Source of the DNA: Candidatus Dormiibacterota bacterium
GTDB taxonomy: Bacteria; Chloroflexota; Dormibacteria; CF-121
NCBI GenBank assembly: GCA_035544955.1
Contig: DASZZN010000002.1
Location: forward strand, 1 to 63,412
Length of the DNA stretch: 63,412 nt
Direction of reading: 5' to 3'
Numbering within the stretch: position 1 is the stretch's first letter; each line of letters opens with the position of its first letter. Below, one piece after another: positions 25,529 to 33,670 of the stretch. The notes beneath the pieces were generated by a model, which made no database searches, was not told the origin of the DNA, and worked only from the letters and a program-made list of their open reading frames with translations. A program made the position numbers and the translations under genes.

Positions 25529-26098
25529 CTAGTTGGTGGCGGTCCCGGCGGTCCCCTGGAGACCGCGCAGCGCCTCGATCATCCCGAGGTGTCGCTGGAC
25601 ATGATCCAGGTAGAGCATGGTGTTATGGGCATAGGTGTCGTTGTCAGGATCGTCCGCGATCGGCGTAAAGATCCTTGCCTCCGGCAAGGCCTCCAAGATT
25701 GTCCGCAAGCGAGCGAAGACGCGTCGGGCGTAGTCGATGACCGCCGCTTTCTCCGGTAGCCGAAGCGCGTCGGCGGCCTCGTCGTCCATTTCCGTGCCAG
25801 TGTCGCGGCGGCCCATGTGCCCGATCGGCAGGCCCCACTGTTTCGCCAGCGATTCAGCCGCCCAGATCTGCTGGGGCGGTCCGAACCGGCCTGCGAGCTC
25901 CGGCGTTTTCTCGACAAGGATCTCCGCGTAGCGATCATCCCAGCGGGCGATGTGCCAGACCTGCCATGCCACGCTGTGGACCCGCGTTCCCACGGATTTC
26001 GCGAATTGGCCATCGTCCGTGGCGTCAGCGGACTCGATGACCCGGCCGTGCGCGATGGCGTAGTTCTTGACGAGCAGGCTGAGGGCGTTCTCAGGCAC
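25529..26098 (-). CDS. DinB-like (four-helix, putative metal-binding) protein, last gene of the sox operon
   Basis: The protein has 189 residues. It has the DinB pattern of a helix with His (SVAWQVWHIARWDDR, His49) and a late helix with two His four residues apart (YLDHVQRHLGMIE, His166 and His170). Those are the three metal ligands of the DinB_2 fold. Members include bacillithiol- and mycothiol-dependent transferases and damage-induced proteins of unknown role. It starts 9 bases after soxG and so is probably co-transcribed, but a sarcosine-related role is not established. It converges on fhs with a 21-base gap. Confidence 0.65.
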   Translation of the reverse strand: MPENALSLLVKNYAIAHGRVIESADATDDGQFAKSVGTRVHSVAWQVWHIARWDDRYAEILVEKTPELAGRFGPPQQIWAAESLAKQWGLPIGHMGRRDTGTEMDDEAADALRLPEKAAVIDYARRVFARLRTILEALPEARIFTPIADDPDNDTYAHNTMLYLDHVQRHLGMIEALRGLQGTAGTATN

Positions 26099-26107
26099 CC
26101 TGAAACA

Positions 26108-26695
26108 CTACTCCGCCGCGGCGTCGAGGAGCCAGTTGGCCAGGTAGCTGGCAAACGAGGAGCGGACGTAAAGGTGAAATGCCGTTTCCTCGTCTCGCCG
26201 CTCGACGATGACCTGGGCCTTCGCCAGCAGGGTCTGGGCACAGCAGCCGGGGCCGAACGAGCGTGGATCGAGATCGATCGGGACCCCGTGCGCCAGCAGG
26301 TCGCGCGCCTTGGTGCCGCGGATCTCGAGTAGCGTACGGTTGGCGGATACGTCGACGATCGAACCCAAGGCACCGTTGAGACCATTGCGCAGCGCCTGTT
26401 CCAGGGCTTCGTGCTGACTGTCGGAACCCAGGACCAGCCATTCGTCAGGACCCAGCCATAAGGCTCGGCGGTCTTCCCTTGAAGCGGCCGTGTTCGGCAC
26501 CACCGGCAAGGCGAAACCGAGAGCCGACTCCAGTTGCTGCATCAGGCCCGCGGCTTTGGAGTCAGCCCGAAGGTTGATTTGCGAGAGGAACGGAAGCTCG
26601 CGGATGGAGACGTCGCCACCGTTCATTGCTGACAGGGCGGCGAAGCGGTCCGCGTAATCGGCGAGCGCGCTGCGCCGAACCGCCTCAGCTATCAC
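26108..26695 (-). CDS. soxG: Sarcosine oxidase gamma subunit
   Basis: The 195-residue product resembles SoxG. It is related to the GcvT superfamily and shows ALWLGPDEWLVLG, VDVSANRTLLEIRGTKARDLLAHGVPIDLDPRSFGPG and a late ETAFHLYVRSSFASYLANWLLDAAAE helix, all typical of the gamma subunit. It overlaps soxA by 11 bases and follows the order B-D-A-G known from Corynebacterium and Arthrobacter heterotetrameric sarcosine oxidases. It has no active site of its own and helps hold the alpha and beta subunits. Confidence 0.88.
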   Translation of the reverse strand: MIAEAVRRSALADYADRFAALSAMNGGDVSIRELPFLSQINLRADSKAAGLMQQLESALGFALPVVPNTAASREDRRALWLGPDEWLVLGSDSQHEALEQALRNGLNGALGSIVDVSANRTLLEIRGTKARDLLAHGVPIDLDPRSFGPGCCAQTLLAKAQVIVERRDEETAFHLYVRSSFASYLANWLLDAAAE

Positions 26696-29303
26696 GGCGG
26701 GTGTTTTCCTTGTCGTAGAAGATCGGCTCGGTCACGATCGCGGCGACGACATGCCCGTTCAGCGGCGCGTGGACGGTGCTGCCCAATCGCTCACGCCCAC
26801 CCTGCAGCATGGCCAGCGCAAATGTCCGGCCGAGCGTCGCGCTCCGATAGCTCGATGTCACGTGGCCGGCCATCTTGACGGGCACTACAGCGTCGGGTTG
26901 CTGAGCCAGCTGCGCACCTTCCGGAAGAAGCTGATTCCCGTCGACCGGCAGCAGACCGACCAGGTGCTTCCGATCCGTCCGAGCCGTATCGCTCCGCCGG
27001 TGGGAGCGCTGCCCGATGAACGGTTTCTTCTTCGACACGATCCAGCTCATGCCCAGGTCCTGTGGCGTCACCGTGCCGTCAGTCTCCTGGCCGCAGATGA
27101 TGTAGCCTTTTTCGGCGCGGAGCACGTGCATAGTCTCGGTGCCATAAGGCGTAATCCCAAACGGCTCGCCAGCCACCATCACGGCTTCCCAGAGCTTAAG
27201 TCCATACCAGCTTGGCGTCCAGAGCTCGTACGCCAGCTCGCCGGAGAACGTGATCCGGTGCAGACGCACGGGAATGCCCGCGGTTTCGCCCTCGCGAATC
27301 GCCATAAACGGGAAGCTCTGCGCATCGATGGCAAGCTTCGGAAAGAGCGCTGATACAACCTCGCGCGAACGCGGACCGACCACGGCCACGTCGGACCACT
27401 GGTCCGTCACGGATGTGAGGCGAACGCGGAGATCGGGCCACTCGGTCTGTAGCCACTCCTCCATCCAATCGAGCACGGCCGCCGCGCCCCCGGTCGTGGT
27501 CGTGGCAAGCCAGTGGTCCGGCCGAAGGTGCATCACGACGCCGTCGTCGAAGACCATGCCATCCGCCTTGCACATCAGACCGTAGCGGCACGAGCCGACC
27601 TTGAGCGTGTCAAACGCGTTGGTATACATCCGATTCAGGAACTCGACCGCATCGGGCCCCTGGATGTCGATCTTGCCCAGCGTCGAGGCATCCATCACCG
27701 CCACGCCCTCTCGTGCTGCGTGGCACTCGCGCAGCACCGCCGCCTCCGTGTCCTCGTCATGTCGCGGGAAATACCAGGGGCGCTTCCATTGGCCGACGTT
27801 CTCGAAGACGGCTCCATGTCCGACGTGCCAGGGATGGATGGCGGTTACGCGAATCGGATCGAAAAGATCGCCGCGATTTCGGCCGGCCATCAGGCCAAAC
27901 AAAACCGGCACGTACGGTGGGCGGAACGTTGTCACGCCCACCGCGTCGACGGGCTGCCCGAGCTGCGTGGCCACGATGGCGGTCTCGTTGATGCCCGCTG
28001 TCTTGCCCTGGTCGCTGCCGGTGCCGATCGAGGTGAACCGCTTGACGTGCTCGACCGACTGCATGCCGGTGCTGAGGGCTCGCCGCACATCCGCCACGGT
28101 CACGTCCCGCTCGAGGTCGACGAAATGAGTCGACCAGTCCCGTCCATCGCCGGGGACCACCCAGTAGGGCATGATCGTGCCCTGGCCGCGCCCACCGAGG
28201 TCTCCGGTCGCGGCGCCGACGACGTCAACGTTAGGCAGCGCGCCATCCGGCACGAAGCACGCAAGACCCTGGTCGTATCGAAGGCGACCTTGCGCCTGGC
28301 TGAACAGATGCAGCGTCGGATTGAAACCACCCGAGACGCATAGCAGGTCGCACTCGATTTCTCGTGTCGCATCCGGTCCCCTCAGCGAGCCGATCAGGAC
28401 GCTCCGGAGGCCTTCCTCGTCGCCACCCGTATCGACGACGGCTTCTCCGGCCCGAACGTCGACGATCGCCTCGACGCTGATGCCGGCACTCTTGAGGTCG
28501 GCCGCGACGAGATTGGTGCTGTCGTTGTTCGTGAAGATCACCGCCCGCGTTCCGGGCGCCACCCCGTAGCGGTTGACGTAGGTCCGGGCCGCGCCCGCGA
28601 GCATGACGCCGGGCCGGTCGTTGTTCGCGAACAGCAATGGCCGCTCGTGGGCGCCGGTCGCGAGCACGATCCGTTTCGCCCGGACCTGCCAGAGGCGGCC
28701 GCCGCCGGGCCGGCGCTGCGCGACCAGGACCAGGTTCTGCTCGTAGTGGCCAAAGGCCGTCGCGCGGGTTAGTAGCCGGACGTCCGGTTGTGAATGAAGG
28801 GTCGCGAGACTCGCGTCGAGCCAATCGCTCCAGCCGGCACCCAGGAGCCGCCCGCCCAGCTCCGCCTGCTCATCGACCAGGATCACTCGGCCGCCTGTCT
28901 GGCTGGCATCGAGGGCTGCGGTGATGCCGGCTCGACCGCCTCCGACGACCAGCACCTCGCAGTGGGCGTAGACCTTGTCGTATCGGCCGGCGTCCGGCTC
29001 AGCGCTCAGCCGCCCGAGGCCGTTCAGCCCGATCGCCTCCAGCCCATCGAACAGCTCGACCTGCGTGGCGCGAAGCATGGTGTCGTGGCCGACATGCACG
29101 AGCGCATTCGGTTCCTCGACGCCTGCCGAGAAAACGCCGCGAGGACGTTCGTACGTCACGCTGTGGGCGATCACCCGCACGTCGTTCGCCAGCAGGGCCG
29201 ACGCCAGGGTGTCGCCGTGGTACGCGCGGTATGGCGAGCCATTGAAGCTGAAGCGAATCGGGCGCGCGCGGTCGATGCGGCCGCCCGAAGCCAGCCGGCT
29301 CAT
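26685..29303 (-). CDS. soxA: Sarcosine oxidase alpha subunit
   Basis: The protein has 872 residues, about 90 shorter than many characterised SoxA proteins. The N-terminal ferredoxin-like fold without Cys (RFSFNGSPYRAYHGDTLASAL) is followed by a NAD-binding Rossmann motif (EVLVVGGGRAGITAALDAS). A second dinucleotide segment (LATGAHERPLLF) follows, and the C-terminal half is a GcvT-like folate-binding domain (VMDASTLGKIDIQGPDAVEFLNRMYTN). Heterotetrameric sarcosine oxidase converts sarcosine, O2 and THF to glycine, H2O2 and methylene-THF. The start overlaps soxD by ATGA. Confidence 0.93.
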   Translation of the reverse strand: MSRLASGGRIDRARPIRFSFNGSPYRAYHGDTLASALLANDVRVIAHSVTYERPRGVFSAGVEEPNALVHVGHDTMLRATQVELFDGLEAIGLNGLGRLSAEPDAGRYDKVYAHCEVLVVGGGRAGITAALDASQTGGRVILVDEQAELGGRLLGAGWSDWLDASLATLHSQPDVRLLTRATAFGHYEQNLVLVAQRRPGGGRLWQVRAKRIVLATGAHERPLLFANNDRPGVMLAGAARTYVNRYGVAPGTRAVIFTNNDSTNLVAADLKSAGISVEAIVDVRAGEAVVDTGGDEEGLRSVLIGSLRGPDATREIECDLLCVSGGFNPTLHLFSQAQGRLRYDQGLACFVPDGALPNVDVVGAATGDLGGRGQGTIMPYWVVPGDGRDWSTHFVDLERDVTVADVRRALSTGMQSVEHVKRFTSIGTGSDQGKTAGINETAIVATQLGQPVDAVGVTTFRPPYVPVLFGLMAGRNRGDLFDPIRVTAIHPWHVGHGAVFENVGQWKRPWYFPRHDEDTEAAVLRECHAAREGVAVMDASTLGKIDIQGPDAVEFLNRMYTNAFDTLKVGSCRYGLMCKADGMVFDDGVVMHLRPDHWLATTTTGGAAAVLDWMEEWLQTEWPDLRVRLTSVTDQWSDVAVVGPRSREVVSALFPKLAIDAQSFPFMAIREGETAGIPVRLHRITFSGELAYELWTPSWYGLKLWEAVMVAGEPFGITPYGTETMHVLRAEKGYIICGQETDGTVTPQDLGMSWIVSKKKPFIGQRSHRRSDTARTDRKHLVGLLPVDGNQLLPEGAQLAQQPDAVVPVKMAGHVTSSYRSATLGRTFALAMLQGGRERLGSTVHAPLNGHVVAAIVTEPIFYDKENTRRDS

Positions 29304-29542
29304 GCTGGCGTGATGGTGTGCGTGACCGTGTCGCGAATGAGGCTGAACCAGCGCCGGCAGCCGGCGGTGTGCACCCAGCGCTCGGCCATCGTTCCCTTCG
29401 GATTCGGCCGGAAGAAGATATAGCGTGCCCAGTGCGCGTCGTCGGCCGACTCAGGATCCGTCGGGTAGGCGACCTGTGCCGCGCCGCCGTACCGGAACTC
29501 GATGTCCTCGCGGTCGCCGCACCAGGGGCAGGGGATGAGCAC
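29300..29542 (-). CDS. soxD: Sarcosine oxidase delta subunit (zinc protein)
   Basis: The protein has 80 residues from a GTG at 29542, two bases after the soxB stop. It has the SoxD zinc-binding pattern: LIPCPWCGDRE at the start, then ERWVHTAGCRRWF, giving three Cys and one His. The central block with HWARYIFFRPNPKGTMAE is also typical. A longer upstream reading would overlap soxB and is not needed. The small size and order soxB-soxD-soxA agree with known operons. Confidence 0.9.
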   Translation of the reverse strand: MLIPCPWCGDREDIEFRYGGAAQVAYPTDPESADDAHWARYIFFRPNPKGTMAERWVHTAGCRRWFSLIRDTVTHTITPA

Positions 29543-29544
29543 GG

Positions 29545-30759
29545 CTAGTGCGCCACCGCCGCGGCGCCATGCTCGTCGATCAATGCGCCTGTGGTGAAGC
29601 GCTCGAGCGTAAAAGGCGCGTTCAGCGGATGCGCTTCGCCATGCGCGATGGTGTGCGCATACACCCAGCCCGCTCCCGGTGTCGCTTTGAACCCACCCGT
29701 GCCCCAGCCGCAATTGATGAACAGGTTCTCGATCGGCGTCAGTCCCAGAATGGGCGACGCGTCCGGGGAAACGTCGACGATGCCGGCCCAGGTCCGCAGC
29801 ACGTGGGCGCGGCTGAAGACCGGGAACAGCTCGCAGGCGGCCGCCAGCTGGTACTCGATGACGTGCGGAGAGCCGCGCTGCGCATAGGAGTTGTAGGGAT
29901 CGATCCCGGCGCCCATGACCAGCTCGCCCTTATGCGCCTGGCTGACGTAGACGTGAACCGCGTTCGACATGACGACGCAGTTCAGGACCGGCTCGAGCAA
30001 TTCCGAGACCAGAGCCTGAAGGGGATGACTCTGGATGGGGAGGTCGAGGCCGACCATGTCGGCCAGCACCGTTGAATGCCCGGCGGCGCAGAGCGCGACC
30101 TTGTTCGCCGCGATCAACCCGCGGTTGGTGTGCACGCCACGGACCCGATCGCCGTCGAGGTCGAAACCGGTGACCTCACAGTTCTGAATCAAGTCGACCC
30201 CCATCTCATCGGCCTTGCGCGCGAACGCCCAGGCAACGTAATCGTGTCTGGCGATTCCACCCCGTCGCTGCAGCGTGCCCCCGATCACCGGGTAGCGCAC
30301 ATCGGGCGAGACGTTGACGATGGGGCAGAAGGCTTTAATCTCGGCGGTTGTGAGCCATTCGGCATCGATCCCGTTCAGCCGGTTCGCGTTGATGCGCCGC
30401 AGCCCTTCGCGCCGGTCGCCCAGGCTGTGTACCAGGCTGAGCACGCCGCGCTGGCTGAACAGGATCTCGTAATGGAGCTCGTCGGCAAGGTGCTCCCAGA
30501 GCTTGAGGGAGTGCTCGTAGATCGCGGCGCTCTCGTCCCACAGGTAATTCGAGCGAATGACCGTGGTATTGCGGGCCATGTTGCCGCCCGCCAGCCAGCC
30601 GCGCTCTAGCACCGCGACGTCGGTGATGCCGTGATTCTTCGCGAGGTAGTAGGCCGTGGCCAGGCCGTGGCCGCCCGCGCCGACGATGACGACCTCGTAG
30701 GCGCGTCTTGGCTCCGGGTTGCGCCACAGATGTTCGGGATGCGGGTGCGGTTCGCCCAT
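29545..30759 (-). CDS. soxB: Sarcosine oxidase beta subunit
   Basis: The 404-residue product is SoxB. The FAD motif [18 protein letters not shown] (about 23-40) is followed by [15 protein letters not shown]. His172 in [15 protein letters not shown] is the residue to which FMN is covalently linked in known beta subunits. The C-terminal half carries [26 protein letters not shown]. The beta subunit holds the sarcosine oxidation site. It is the first gene of the operon, and its start is 27 bases from a divergent methyltransferase gene. Together with soxDAG it gives an oxygen-using route for sarcosine to glycine. Confidence 0.95.
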   Translation of the reverse strand: MGEPHPHPEHLWRNPEPRRAYEVVIVGAGGHGLATAYYLAKNHGITDVAVLERGWLAGGNMARNTTVIRSNYLWDESAAIYEHSLKLWEHLADELHYEILFSQRGVLSLVHSLGDRREGLRRINANRLNGIDAEWLTTAEIKAFCPIVNVSPDVRYPVIGGTLQRRGGIARHDYVAWAFARKADEMGVDLIQNCEVTGFDLDGDRVRGVHTNRGLIAANKVALCAAGHSTVLADMVGLDLPIQSHPLQALVSELLEPVLNCVVMSNAVHVYVSQAHKGELVMGAGIDPYNSYAQRGSPHVIEYQLAAACELFPVFSRAHVLRTWAGIVDVSPDASPILGLTPIENLFINCGWGTGGFKATPGAGWVYAHTIAHGEAHPLNAPFTLERFTTGALIDEHGAAAVAH

Positions 30760-30786
30760 TGTTGTGCTGGCCCTTATATATAGAGG
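30760..30786. promoter_or_regulatory. 27-base divergent promoter region between soxB and a methyltransferase gene
   Basis: The palindrome TATATATA (30775-30782) can serve as -10 in both directions. Read to the right it ends 6 bases before the ATG at 30787, which predicts a leaderless transcript. Read to the left it leaves a leader of only about 10 bases before the soxB ATG. Neither gene has an SD site at a normal distance. Confidence 0.45.
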
Positions 30787-31539
30787 ATGGTGGAGCCGGA
30801 TTCAGAATGGTGGCGGAGCTGGTTCGGGCCAGGCTACCTAGCCCTCTACGACGACTACCTGGCTGAGCGGACACCAGTCGAGATCGATCGGCTGGAAGCC
30901 CTGCTTGCCTTGTCGCCGCCGCTGCGCATCCTCGACCTCCCGTGCGGCCAGGGCCGGCACGCGATCGAGCTGGCGCGCCGAGGCTACGACGTCACCGGCG
31001 TCGACCTGTCGCCCTTCCTCCTGAAGGTGGCGGAGGAGCGCGCCCGGACGGATGGCGTCCGAGTTCGGTGGCTCGCGGGCGACATGCGGGAGCCGATTGC
31101 GGGCGAGCGGTTCGACGTCGTCCTCAACCTCTTCACCAGCCTCGGCTACTTTGCCGATGAGGCGGATGATCGCAAGGTGGTCGACGCCGCCGCGGCGATG
31201 CTCACGCCCGGCGGCCGCTTCCTCCTCGAAGTGATCAACGGCGAGCGGCTGATGGCCAGGTTCGAGGAGCGAGAGTGGTTCACCGTCGGCCAGGCCGCGG
31301 TCGTCGAGCGGCGCTCCCTCGATCGCACCGCGCGGCGAATGGTCGTCGAACGAACGGTGACCACCCCCAACGACACCGAGGTCAACCTCCACGCGATCCG
31401 GCTGTACGACGGACACGATGTCAGCGCGATCCTGCGGAGCGCGGGCTTCGGCCGCGTCGACCTCTACGGGGATTGGAGCGGCGAGCCGCTCACGTCCGAG
31501 AGCCTTCGGGTGCTCGCGGCCGGTACCATGGCCCGGTGA
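30787..31539 (+). CDS. Class I SAM-dependent methyltransferase
   Basis: The protein has 250 residues. Motif I is [22 protein letters not shown] with Asp and GxGxx pattern, motif [18 protein letters not shown], then [28 protein letters not shown] and the post-II helix. The C-terminal half is a beta-rich cap ([17 protein letters not shown] and following). The [10 protein letters not shown] type occurs in methyltransferases of unknown role. It is divergent from soxB and could act on a product of sarcosine metabolism, but no substrate evidence exists. Confidence 0.85.
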   Translation: MVEPDSEWWRSWFGPGYLALYDDYLAERTPVEIDRLEALLALSPPLRILDLPCGQGRHAIELARRGYDVTGVDLSPFLLKVAEERARTDGVRVRWLAGDMREPIAGERFDVVLNLFTSLGYFADEADDRKVVDAAAAMLTPGGRFLLEVINGERLMARFEEREWFTVGQAAVVERRSLDRTARRMVVERTVTTPNDTEVNLHAIRLYDGHDVSAILRSAGFGRVDLYGDWSGEPLTSESLRVLAAGTMAR

Positions 31540-31724
31540 AGCTCCTGCTCGAAATCGTGATCTCCGCCATTCTGCACCCGCTGGCCTACCTGCTTGCGCT
31601 CATCAACATCCTGGGTCGGAGTGACCTCAACGCCGGCCAGAAATTGATCTGGGCGATCATCTGCATCGTTTGGGGGGTCGGGCCGATCGTCTACATCCTG
31701 ATCGGCGGCGGCGAGCTCTGGTAG
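31536..31724 (+). CDS. Small two-segment membrane protein
   Basis: The protein has 62 residues from a GTG at 31536 that overlaps the methyltransferase stop by GTGA. Two hydrophobic segments are visible (about 5-24 and 39-56), joined by a loop with GRSDLNAGQKLIW. The second half (WAIICIVWGVGPIVYILIGGGELW) resembles PLDc_N-type anchors and other short membrane proteins found widely in actinobacteria and Chloroflexota. No function can be given. The overlap suggests translational coupling with the methyltransferase. Confidence 0.6.
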   Translation: MKLLLEIVISAILHPLAYLLALINILGRSDLNAGQKLIWAIICIVWGVGPIVYILIGGGELW

Positions 31725-31729
31725 CTCGA

Positions 31730-32572
31730 TCACACGGTCGCCCGCAGCACGTTGGTCGCGCCGGCGATCTGGAGCGGTCCCGTGCCGAGCTCCGCCTCGA
31801 TCGCATGAACGCCGCGCGCCAGGATGGCCACTCGTTCCGTCGGGGGGATGGCGTCGAGACGGACGGCCATTGACCACCACCCCGAGGCCCTCTCGATGAA
31901 ATGTTGCGGGCTCGTCCAGGTGGTCGACTCGTCGAATCGCACGACGCTCGCTTCACGAAAGCCGGCCTGCCGTGCGACGGTGGCGAAGGCGCGCTCGTCC
32001 TCGACCGTCCGTCGGGTGTTGAACTGATCGTGGGCCCTCGGCGCCGGCGGCAGGTGGCCGCCGACCGCGCGCTCGAGGATGGCTTGTGCCCCACTGGGCT
32101 GTGAAGGATCGATGGGCACGCTTGCCGCGAACCGGGCGTCGGGCTTGACGACGCGCCGCGCCTCGGTCAACGCTCGCAGGAGATCGGGGACAAACTGCAG
32201 GCCGTGGCCGCACACGACCGCATCGAAGTGGGCATCAGGAAAGCGAAGGTCCTCCATGTCCATTAGCTCGAAACGCAACGGAAGGTCCGGCGGTGCGTCT
32301 GCCCGGGCCAGGTCGATCATGCCCGGGGCCAGGTCGATCCCGACGACTTCGCCATCGGGCGACACCTCACGCGCGAGGCGGTAGCTCAGCGTGCCCGGCC
32401 CACAGGCCAGGTCGAGGATCCGCTTGCCTGGGGTGGGATTGACCCACTCGATGACGGCGGCTCGGCCGCGCGATTCGCTGCGAGCCATCACCTCATCAAG
32501 GCGCTGCTTGTACGCCGCAGCGTGGCGGCTGAAGGTGCCCGGGTACAGGTCCTTGGCGGCTGGCTCTTCCAA
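31730..32572 (-). CDS. Class I SAM-dependent methyltransferase (UbiE/MenG-like)
   Basis: The protein is about 280 residues from a TTG at 32572. A longer reading would cross a strong terminator at 32571-32604 and is rejected. An ATG at 32488 is another possible start. Motif I is RILDLACGPGTLSYRLAREV, then VVGIDLAPGMIDLARA, LMDMEDLRFPDAHFDAVVCGHGLQFV and EARRVVKPDARFAASV. Those are typical of the Methyltransf_11/25 families used for quinones, sterols and small metabolites. The substrate is unknown. The gene is convergent with the sox-side methyltransferase pair. Confidence 0.8.
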   Translation of the reverse strand: MEEPAAKDLYPGTFSRHAAAYKQRLDEVMARSESRGRAAVIEWVNPTPGKRILDLACGPGTLSYRLAREVSPDGEVVGIDLAPGMIDLARADAPPDLPLRFELMDMEDLRFPDAHFDAVVCGHGLQFVPDLLRALTEARRVVKPDARFAASVPIDPSQPSGAQAILERAVGGHLPPAPRAHDQFNTRRTVEDERAFATVARQAGFREASVVRFDESTTWTSPQHFIERASGWWSMAVRLDAIPPTERVAILARGVHAIEAELGTGPLQIAGATNVLRATV

Positions 32573-32604
32573 ACAAAAAGGGCGGGAGCCGCGCTCCCGC
32601 CCTT
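32571..32604 (-). terminator. Strong intrinsic terminator of the small secreted-protein gene
   Basis: A perfect 12-base-pair stem (32578-32589 with 32593-32604, loop CGC) is followed, on the minus strand, by TTTTTGTTT (complement of 32571-32579). It begins 16 bases after the stop of the gene ending at 32620. The very short loop and long perfect stem make it the best terminator in the window. Confidence 0.9.
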
Positions 32605-32619
32605 CAGCATAGTCAGCGG

Positions 32620-33204
32620 TTAGTCGCCGTCGCGTTCGTCGGGCGGCGTCGTGCAAGGTACCGTCTGCGTGATCGTGATCTGGATCGTCTCCGTGATCGT
32701 GATCAAGACGGTCTGGCAGGTCACCGTAACCGTGCCGGTCGAGTGACCATCGCCCAGGGCGATGATCGCGATCGTGTTGAGCTCGGCGAGCTCATTCTCT
32801 TCGTCTTGCGGCGTCACGAACTTCAGATGGGCGAAGCGATCCTCGTCCGCCTTGATGGCGGTGACGATCGGCAGGACGCTGCCGTGGATCTGCGACTTCG
32901 CGGTCGCCAGTGCCGGCTGGACCTTGGCCGCGACCTTCGAGGTCGAAACCGCCTGCGTCACCTGCGTGCTGCAGCCGTTTTCGGCGGTGTTGAGCTTGGC
33001 GATGACGGCATCGCCCGCCTTCTTGACGGCGCTCACCAGCACCACCTTCTGGTGCTCATCGGCCGGTTGGACGACGGCGATGGTGTTGTGGTCGTCGTGC
33101 GAAACGATGATCAGGGTCGTGGGGACAGCCGCGACGGTCAGCACGCTCACCGCGGTGACCGTGATGATTCGTTCGCTGATCCACGTCGTCAGGATCGTAA
33201 ACAT
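32620..33204 (-). CDS. Secreted or membrane-anchored Thr/Val/Ile-rich protein of unknown function
   Basis: The protein has 194 residues, with ATG at 33204 and AAGGAGGT upstream. A hydrophobic N-terminus (about 12-34, ITVTAVSVLTVAAVPTTLII) looks like a signal anchor. The middle is helical and Ala/Val/Lys-rich (KKAGDAVIAKLN to IVTAIKADEDRF). The C-terminal quarter alternates Thr and Ile/Val (GTVTVTCQTVLITITETIQ and on) and contains two Cys, as in an extracellular beta strand. CGTGATCGTGATC is repeated in the DNA at 32668-32680 and 32692-32704. I do not recognise the family. It is coupled to a 21-residue leader reading frame. Confidence 0.6.
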   Translation of the reverse strand: MFTILTTWISERIITVTAVSVLTVAAVPTTLIIVSHDDHNTIAVVQPADEHQKVVLVSAVKKAGDAVIAKLNTAENGCSTQVTQAVSTSKVAAKVQPALATAKSQIHGSVLPIVTAIKADEDRFAHLKFVTPQDEENELAELNTIAIIALGDGHSTGTVTVTCQTVLITITETIQITITQTVPCTTPPDERDGD

Positions 33205-33269
33205 TACGGGGCGACCTCCTTGAGGATCGGATCCTCTAGCAAGATGAACGCACCATAAAAGTGGGCCAT
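33204..33269 (-). CDS. Putative 21-residue leader peptide coupled to the secreted-protein gene
   Basis: A 21-codon frame starts at the ATG at 33269 with GGGGAGG a few bases upstream and reads MAHFYGAFILLEDPILKEVA plus one Pro. Its TAA overlaps the next ATG (TAATG at 33206-33202), the classic arrangement for translational coupling, and it spans the SD of the next gene. It may be a leader peptide that controls translation of the following gene, or a small protein of its own. Confidence 0.45.
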   Translation of the reverse strand: MAHFYGAFILLEDPILKEVAP

Positions 33270-33377
33270 CGAGCCTCCCCGGCGCCTGTTACAGGGTTGT
33301 GCGCCCGGCGGCCCCGGGTGCGACCGGGTTGTGGGCCGGTCGTGACCTGAACCGGCTCCGGAAGATCGGCGTTTGTG

Positions 33378-33407
33378 TTGACGCCTAAACTCGAGCGCGG
33401 CTATACT
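33378..33407 (+). promoter_or_regulatory. Promoter of rpsU
   Basis: TTGACG (33378-33383) and TATACT (33402-33407) are separated by 18 bases. The predicted start near 33414 gives a leader of about 36 bases with AGAGGGGGTG before the rpsU TTG. Confidence 0.75.
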
Positions 33408-33449
33408 TCTGCCCAACAATGGACTCCGGGCAGAGGGGGTGCAATCCAG

Positions 33450-33632
33450 TTGTCGGAGATCAAGGTCCGCGAGAACGAGACCTTCGAGAGCGCCCTACGC
33501 CGCTTCAATAAGAAGATCAAGCAGAACGGTGTTCTCTCCGAGGTTCGGCGGCGTGAGCACTACGAAAAGCCCAGCGTAAAGCGCAAGAAGAAGATCGCGG
33601 CGGCGCGTAAGCGGCGGGCTCGCACGACGTAA
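33450..33632 (+). CDS. rpsU: Small ribosomal subunit protein bS21
   Basis: The protein has 60 residues from the TTG at 33450, with AGAGGGGGTG about 9 bases upstream. The sequence is a standard S21: [55 protein letters not shown]. It is very basic and binds the 30S platform near the anti-SD, where it assists initiation. It has its own promoter, and the pgpH gene follows after 38 bases. A longer reading starting at 33375 would include the promoter and is rejected. Confidence 0.97.
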   Translation: MSEIKVRENETFESALRRFNKKIKQNGVLSEVRRREHYEKPSVKRKKKIAAARKRRARTT

Positions 33633-33670
33633 TCGGCCCGTCCTGAGGGGACACGATCCCTGCTGAAGAG

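Noticed and set aside
31730-32656. Longer methyltransferase reading starting at 32656
   Set aside because: Its first 28 codons run through the intrinsic terminator at 32571-32604.
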